Positions 58,973 to 64,000 of a DNA stretch of 64,000 nucleotides are shown here, one piece after another (positions within the stretch are counted from its first letter, which is position 1; every line of letters starts with the position of its first letter). The notes beneath the pieces were generated by a model. The model did not search any database, was not told the origin of the DNA, and was given only the letters and a program-made list of their open reading frames with translations. Origin of the DNA: Dendrobium chrysotoxum (taxonomy: Eukaryota; Streptophyta; Magnoliopsida; Asparagales; Orchidaceae); contig CM034314.1 in the NCBI GenBank assembly GCA_019925795.1, forward strand, positions 38,743,774-38,807,773, given 5' to 3'. The position numbers and the translations under genes are program-made.

Positions 58973-59905
58973 CATTCTTACGATATCAATCATACCCAAA
59001 GCTAGAGATAGGATAAATATAACCCCACTTTTGTTTGTCGTCACTTACCCAATTATGTCTAATGCCCAATTTGATAAAGCCTAGATAATTATAGATTATA
59101 TCCAGAACATGACTCCAATTTGACATCCTAGTACCCACAGGAAATAAACTATGGCCTTGGGACATCTCATAGGATATATTCTTCACCACAAATACCAACT
59201 AACCTTTCTTGGTGAACCTAATAATGTCCCTATTTTCTATATGAATGCCTCCTTCCATATCCTATTTCATCAGGGCAAGAGCACGCTGAGCTAGCTTTTG
59301 ATGAAGAAGGGGAAGCTGCTTCAATAGGAGGACCTCCACCACCACCAACACCACCACCTGCACCTGCCTACCCTCAGGATGATATTATTCAATGACTTAA
59401 TTGACTCAAAACTCGCTTGACTATCATATCTAACAAAAGCTCTAGCAGTACGAGGATGACATACAATGGTTTGGCAAGAGATTTACCTCAATCGATCATC
59501 AATTTTCCTCCATCCATTTGTTCTTTCAACCACAACAACCACCACCTGATTAGGATCCATCTTTTGACTATCATATCCTTTGTTTGCTATATCCTATCTT
59601 TTTTTAGTCTTTCTTGTTTGTTTAAAACTCCTCTTTTTGGTGATGTCAAAAGGGGGAGAGAATGTCTATTTTAGTTTATATTTGTTTTTAGTTGATTATA
59701 TGTTATGTTTAGGTTATGTTTTTAAATGGAATTTTCTTCTTATGTTTTTTTGCATTCTGTCCTTTTTTGTTTAAAAAAAAAAGTTTAATGACAAATGTAT
59801 ATTTGCAATATCCCCAAAACGAAAAAAATCCATTATCTAGTGAGGGGGAGCTTAGGAAGAAAAAATATTTATCTTGCCTATCAACTAACATTACTTAACA
59901 TCATT
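58973..59905 (+). pseudogene. Interior of the short copia element, decayed ORF of unknown type
   Basis: Starts with a possible ruined primer site (cgatatcaat near 58980). In plus-strand frames there is a stretch ending LGHLIGYILHHKYQLTFLGEP (about 59157-59220) and, at about 59275-59400, an acidic segment followed by a proline run, AFDEEGEAASIGGPPPPPTP, then PPAPAYPQDD. Acidic-plus-proline tails of this kind occur in accessory ORFs of Sirevirus-like elements, but I cannot name the protein. Stops follow. 59480-59905 is T-rich and non-coding, with caaaagggggagagaatg at about 59647. Confidence 0.45.
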
Positions 59906-59919
59906 AAAAAGGGAGAGAT
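59906..59919 (+). other. Polypurine tract of the short copia element
   Basis: AAAAAGGGAGAGAT directly before the 3' LTR start TGTTGCAATCC. Confidence 0.78.
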
Positions 59920-59984
59920 TGTTGCAATCCAAGATCCCTAATTTGTGATTTTGATGATGACAAATAATATTGATTGAACTATTC
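59920..59984 (+). repeat. Start of the 3' LTR, cut by a LINE
   Basis: TGTTGCAATCCAAGATCCC and the following 'gattttgatgatgacaaataatattgattgaa' agree with 57633-57696; after ctatt at about 59984 the sequence changes to a LINE leader. Confidence 0.82.
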
Positions 59985-60156
59985 TATCTCCTCTCCGTTG
60001 TTGTGCTCTGGCGATCGAGTTTTTCCTCTTGTAGCTCGGCCATGTTTTTATAGATTTCAGTGATCTTGGTTGCTTTTTTGGTTGTGTAGGACTTTATTAT
60101 GGTCCCGTGACCTAAGGACTTTCAGCCTTCGGTTCCTTTCTTTATGAGTTTTCCTC

Positions 60157-61462
60157 ATGACGGCTGGTCCGCCTTCGTCTAAGCCCTCACCTTGGGGTAA
60201 TCCACCTGCAGTTTGGGTTGTTAGCAATAAAGGTTTCTTTGGTGATGCTGGTAACGATTCTAACCCTAAATATTACTCTTTTTGTGATGTTCTTGCTGGT
60301 GGTGTTTCATTAAAAGACTCTGGTATTGCTTTTACTAAATCTTTAGTTAAAGGATTTCTGGCTATATTAATTTCTGAGGATGATATAGTGAAACTTTCAT
60401 CTCCTTATCAGTATACGCTGGTAAAGAAGTTTTCCTTAAGGTGACCGAATCTTGACTCAATTAGGACTTTCTTTGGCAAACTAAAATTGTTTGGTTTATA
60501 CTCTATTGGTTTATTCTATGCTCATCATGTTGCTATCCAACTATCGAATGATTTGGATTATAGCTAAATTTTTGCAAGAAGATCTTATTATATTAATAAC
60601 TATCAAATGAGGCTTTTTAAGTGGACTCCTTACTTTGATATTAAAGAGGAATATCCCATCATTCCTATTTTGGTGGAATTGGACATAACCAAAAAACACC
60701 TGCGTAAAGTATGGCTTGGTTCAAAAAGTTCAGGTTATTTGCAAAAGGTTGATTTAGAAAACATACTAGATTTCTGCTCTCATTGTAAAGTGAATGGACA
60801 TTCTTTTTAATGAATGTTTTGTGGCTCACCCAATTTTAAAAAAAGGGAGAAAATAAGGGAAAAATGTGGATCATTTTGGTAAGAATGATGGTGTTGACCA
60901 AGAGACTGATATCCCTTTAAAAGTGAATAATGATAAAATTGCTGCTCAAGAAAACATGGTTACAATACCTATATATATTCCTAATATTGAGGAGGAAATA
61001 GATGATGGAATTCATTCTTTAAAAGTGTCTCATCTTGTAGCCCCAAAGGATGGATTGGTTGGTCAAGAAGAAGAATCTTCGGATCCTAGAAGTTTTCCTT
61101 TGAAGGATTCTGTCCAAAATGAAAATGGACGGTTTGATTCTTCTAATGTTAGTGGTAGTGGAGATGTGATGCATAATAATTGTACTTTAAATGTTAGCAA
61201 AGGTGAACAAGAGGAGAATGAAGAAGGATATGAGGAGGATCATACGGAGGAAGGAAAAATAATACCTGACAATGTTGTTGCTTTATTAGGAAAATCTGTA
61301 GGTATGGATGATATCTCTATGTTGTGTACTCCTTCAAATACCAATAAGATGAATGTGGGTTATACTAAAGTGGATAAGAAGAAAACTAAAAGCAACAAAC
61401 TATCTGAAGTTCAATCTTCTAGAGTTACTCGATCTTCTCATAATTCTTCTTTCAGTGGTTAA
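60157..61462 (+). pseudogene. LINE ORF1 (DUF4283 and zinc-knuckle type), broken
   Basis: Starts MTAGPPSSKPSPWGNPPAVW at 60157. The first open part ends at 60444 (95 aa); stops and a frameshift follow. 60607-60810 carries RLFKWTPYFDIKEEYPIIP, typical of the DUF4283-associated region, and then FCSHCKVNGHSF, the first three ligands of a CCHC knuckle, ended by a stop where the fourth approaches. 60866-61462 (198 aa) is an acidic, serine-rich tail (EENEEGYEEDHTEEGK) with a basic end. This is the RNA-binding ORF1 of a plant LINE. Confidence 0.8.
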
Positions 61463-64000
61463 AGCCCTCATTTGGAATATTAGGGGTGTTGGGAACCCTC
61501 CTTCTAAGGATAGGGTCAAGAATTTATGCTGGATTTATAATATTAATGTTTTGGTTTTACCTTAACATTTAATTCTGGCTTCTAAGATTATTTCCATGCA
61601 TTCTAAACTTGGGTTTGATTACTTTTTTATTAATTGTTCCAACAAAATTTGGATTTTCTTATAAGATTGGGTTACTTTAAATATTCTTAATGATTTTCCT
61701 CAAATTGTGCACACCAATATCAGTTATCTTCAATTTTCTTGCGTTGCGTCTTTTGTGTATGCATCTTGTTCAAGATTTGAAAGGAGGATTTTATGAAATG
61801 AAATTATGGATTTTTCTTCTAATACTTCTGAATCGTGGATGGTTGGCGGTGACTTCAATACTATCACTGATGTTTCTGAGAGAATTGGGGGGAAACCATC
61901 GAATTTCCAAACTATGGAGGATTTTAATGGTACATTATTAGCCTCTAATTTACATGATATTGGTTTTTATGGTAAAGCTGTTACGTGGAAGCAAGGTACT
62001 ATGTGGCAACGCTTAGATAGTATTCTATTTAATAGTGTTTGGATTGCTAAGTACTAGAAGACCCATATTGAGCATTTATCGAGAACCCTCTTAGATCATG
62101 CTCCTTTAATTTTGGACATTTCTATGAATGTCAATACTACTTCATCTAGTTTAGGTTTCAAAATATGTGGCTTTTACATGATTCATTTCTTACTAATGTT
62201 GAAGCTAGTTGGATTGCTCCATTATTTCCCAATAATAATTATTTTGGTATGACTCGGCTTTGGCTTAAGCTCAAACATCTTAAGCAAAATTTAAAGTGGT
62301 GGAACAAATGTGTGTTTAAGAATTTATTTTCTAATATTATGGTAGATGAGAAACAAGTTGATTTAGCTGATAATGTTTATATGGATCTTCATTCGATGGA
62401 AAATCTTGCTTCTTTAAATAAGGTCAAGGATATCAAAGTTAATCTTTAAGAACAAGAACAAGCTTATTGGAAATAAAAAGTTGCCTGCAAGTTTTCAGCT
62501 GAGGGAGATAGAAACACTAAATTTTATCACAATATTGCTAATCATAAAAAGTTACTAGTTATATTCACAAGATTTCCACTCCTGAAGGTCAGCATTTTGA
62601 CTCTCCTGATTTGGTTTATGATTCTGGTGTTAAGTATTTTAATAAGGTCTTCCACAAAAACTTTATTACTACTTTAGATTTGGAATTTTCTTTTATTCTG
62701 TCGCTTGTGTCTGAAGAGGATAACATTATGCTCACTAAAGTTCCGTCTGAAAATGAGATTGAGTCAATTATTTAAGAGATGAATACTGATTCTGTGGCCG
62801 GGCCTGATAGTTTTATTACTAAATTCATTTAAAAAACTTGGCATATCATTAAAGAGGATTTAATTAATGTTGTTGTTGATTTCTTTAAAGGTAATCCTTA
62901 CGCTAAATTTTTTACTTCTATTGTTATTGTTTTGATCCCCAAGAGTGATGTTACTAACTTTTGGAGCGATTTTTGTCCGATTAGTTTGTGCTCTTTTTTT
63001 AACAAGCTTATTGCCAAATTAATTATGTCTAATCAGCTTTAATTCTTCCTAATATCATTTCTCTTGAACAAACTGGTTTTGTTAAAGGTTGTTCTATCTT
63101 TGATAATGTTTTATTAGCTCAAGAGCTTGTGCATGATTTAGAAGCTAAAATTGCGATTGGGAATCTCATTTTTAAGATTGATATTACCAAAGCTTATGAT
63201 AATCTGAATTGAGAATTTCTTTACATTATGCTTCAAGCTTTTGGTTTCAACAAAGATTTTATTAGGATCATTAAGAACAGTATTGAGCATTGCTTTTTCT
63301 CTATGATTATCAATGGTAGGAATCATGGTTTTTTCAACTCTACTCACGGCCTTAGGCAAGGGGATCCTTTATCTCCTTCTTTGTTTATTATAGCTGCTGA
63401 ATTTCTTTCTAGAGGCCTTAATGATCTTTTCAGAAATCACCCTAACTTACACTATCATACTATTTATGGTTTTTCGATGTCTCACTTAAGTTTGCTGATA
63501 ATTTTATTATTTTTACAAATGACTGCAAGAAGATGCTTAAAATCCTTTTTAAATTTCTTGGTCTTTCTCAAAGGGCTAGTGGTTTAATTTTTAATCCTAT
63601 GAAAAGTTGCTTTATTTCTACAAAATCCATTACTCAACCCAGAATCTATTCTATTCAGGACAAGTATGGTTTTTTACATAAGCAATTACCACTTAAGTAC
63701 TTAGGCACTCCTCTTTATAGAGGAAGGAAGAGATCTCATTTATTTGGGGATATTTTCTTTAATGTTAAAAAATTACTCTCTACTTTGGCCTTTAATTTTC
63801 TCTCTTTTGGGGGAAGGTTATTTTAATTAAAAGTGTTCTTCGCTCCATTCCTATATATTTATTTTACACTTTATCTCCTACTAAGAATACTTGCACTAGA
63901 CTTGAAGGAATATTTAACAAATTCCTTTGGGGGCTAAAGAAAGTAAATATGCTATTTTATGGGCCTCTTGGGGTAGATGTTCTGGTGGCCAGGATGAAGG
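61458..64000 (+). pseudogene. LINE ORF2 (endonuclease and reverse transcriptase), broken and incomplete
   Basis: The endonuclease begins with ALIWNIRGVGNPPSKDRVK (about 61461-61520). After stops, 61806-62057 has GGDFNTITDVSERIGG, and about 62090 reads LDHAPLIL where SDH is usual. RT follows in pieces: VIVLIPKSDVTNFW (about 62915), an FVKG-type tract near 63075, then 63228-63587 with INGRNHGFFNSTHGLRQGD and PLSPSLF. The catalytic FADD box reads FADN in a shifted frame near 63495, so the polymerase would be inactive. 63533-63826 continues with SGLIFNPMKSCF, LPLKYLGTPLYRGR and FGGRLF. Sequence to 64000 is the RT connection region; the RNase H part lies outside. Confidence 0.85.

Larger units (their letters stand above)
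57633..59984 (+). mobile_element. Short Sirevirus-like copia element with tiny interior
   Basis: 5' LTR 57633-58972, interior of about 0.95 kb, polypurine tract at 59906-59919 and a 3' LTR from 59920 that is cut at about 59984 by a LINE. The interior lacks gag, protease, integrase and RT, so the element was non-autonomous or strongly deleted. It interrupts the gypsy RNase H gene; 57628-57632 (agcca) should be one TSD copy, the other lying beyond the window. Confidence 0.78.
59985..64000 (+). mobile_element. Second plant L1-type LINE, runs off the right edge
   Basis: The leader begins at about 59985 (ctatctcctctccgttg), followed by ORF1 (60157-61462) and ORF2 (from about 61458). Codon choice and protein sequence differ from the LINE at 18560, so it is another family. 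Its 5' end appears complete because leader and ORF1 start are present. The 3' end is outside the window. Confidence 0.83.

Noticed and set aside
58986..59198. 70-codon minus-strand frame ending SSFGYD
   Set aside because: The element is on the plus strand and plus-strand fragments fit a decayed accessory ORF better; the minus frame is probably a shadow.
1..64000. CRISPR array, bacterial operon or host gene
   Set aside because: The tandem arrays have no unique spacers between identical repeats and lie in retrotransposon 3' UTRs or LTRs; every recognisable protein is from a plant retroelement.

Overview
This window is plant nuclear DNA built almost entirely of retrotransposons; I find no intact host gene, tRNA or rRNA gene, or CRISPR array. 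The plant assignment rests on Ty3/gypsy elements of the Tat/Ogre type with LTRs above 6 kb and a tRNA-Arg-like primer site, Ty1/copia elements of Sirevirus type (UBN2-type Gag, initiator-tRNA-Met primer site, LTRs near 1.3-2 kb), and LINEs of the plant L1 type (DUF4283 plus zinc-knuckle ORF1, APE endonuclease-RT-RNase H ORF2). The DNA is AT-rich and every reading frame is broken, as in old heterochromatin. I cannot name the species.

The layout can be read as a stack of nested insertions, most dated by matching 5-bp target-site duplications (TSDs). The oldest layer is a minus-strand gypsy (Ogre/Tat-like) element. Its pieces, from pol toward the 3' end, are 57632-56750 (RNase H, integrase zinc domain), 50281-49565 (integrase core and C-terminus), 30210-29863 (end of pol and start of the 3' UTR), 9149-8178 (3' UTR with a ~97-bp tandem array) and 8177-3745 (truncated 3' LTR). 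Insertions into it are: a very long plus-strand solo LTR at 9150-29862 (TSD GGAGG); a two-LTR but internally deleted Ogre-like element at 30211-49564 (TSD ATCAC); a minus-strand solo LTR at 50282-56749 (TSD GTGTG); and a small copia element from 57633.

A third layer sits inside these. The 9150-29862 solo LTR holds a Sirevirus-like solo LTR (10161-11757) and a Sirevirus-like element (16923-27486) that carries a decayed LINE (about 18560-24590). The 3' LTR of 30211-49564 holds the 3' part of another copia element (44341-46686). The copia element at 57633 has a second LINE in its 3' LTR, running off the right edge. At the left edge, 1-906 is a minus-strand copia pol fragment interrupted at 907 by another gypsy-type LTR.

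Nothing here is likely to be autonomous. The main interest is in non-coding structure: a 15-bp palindrome reiterated in three different copia LTRs, a paired-arm structure conserved in four gypsy LTRs with matched changes in both arms, a ~97-bp satellite-like array shared by the 3' UTRs of two gypsy elements, and LTRs of 6.4 to about 8.5 kb.
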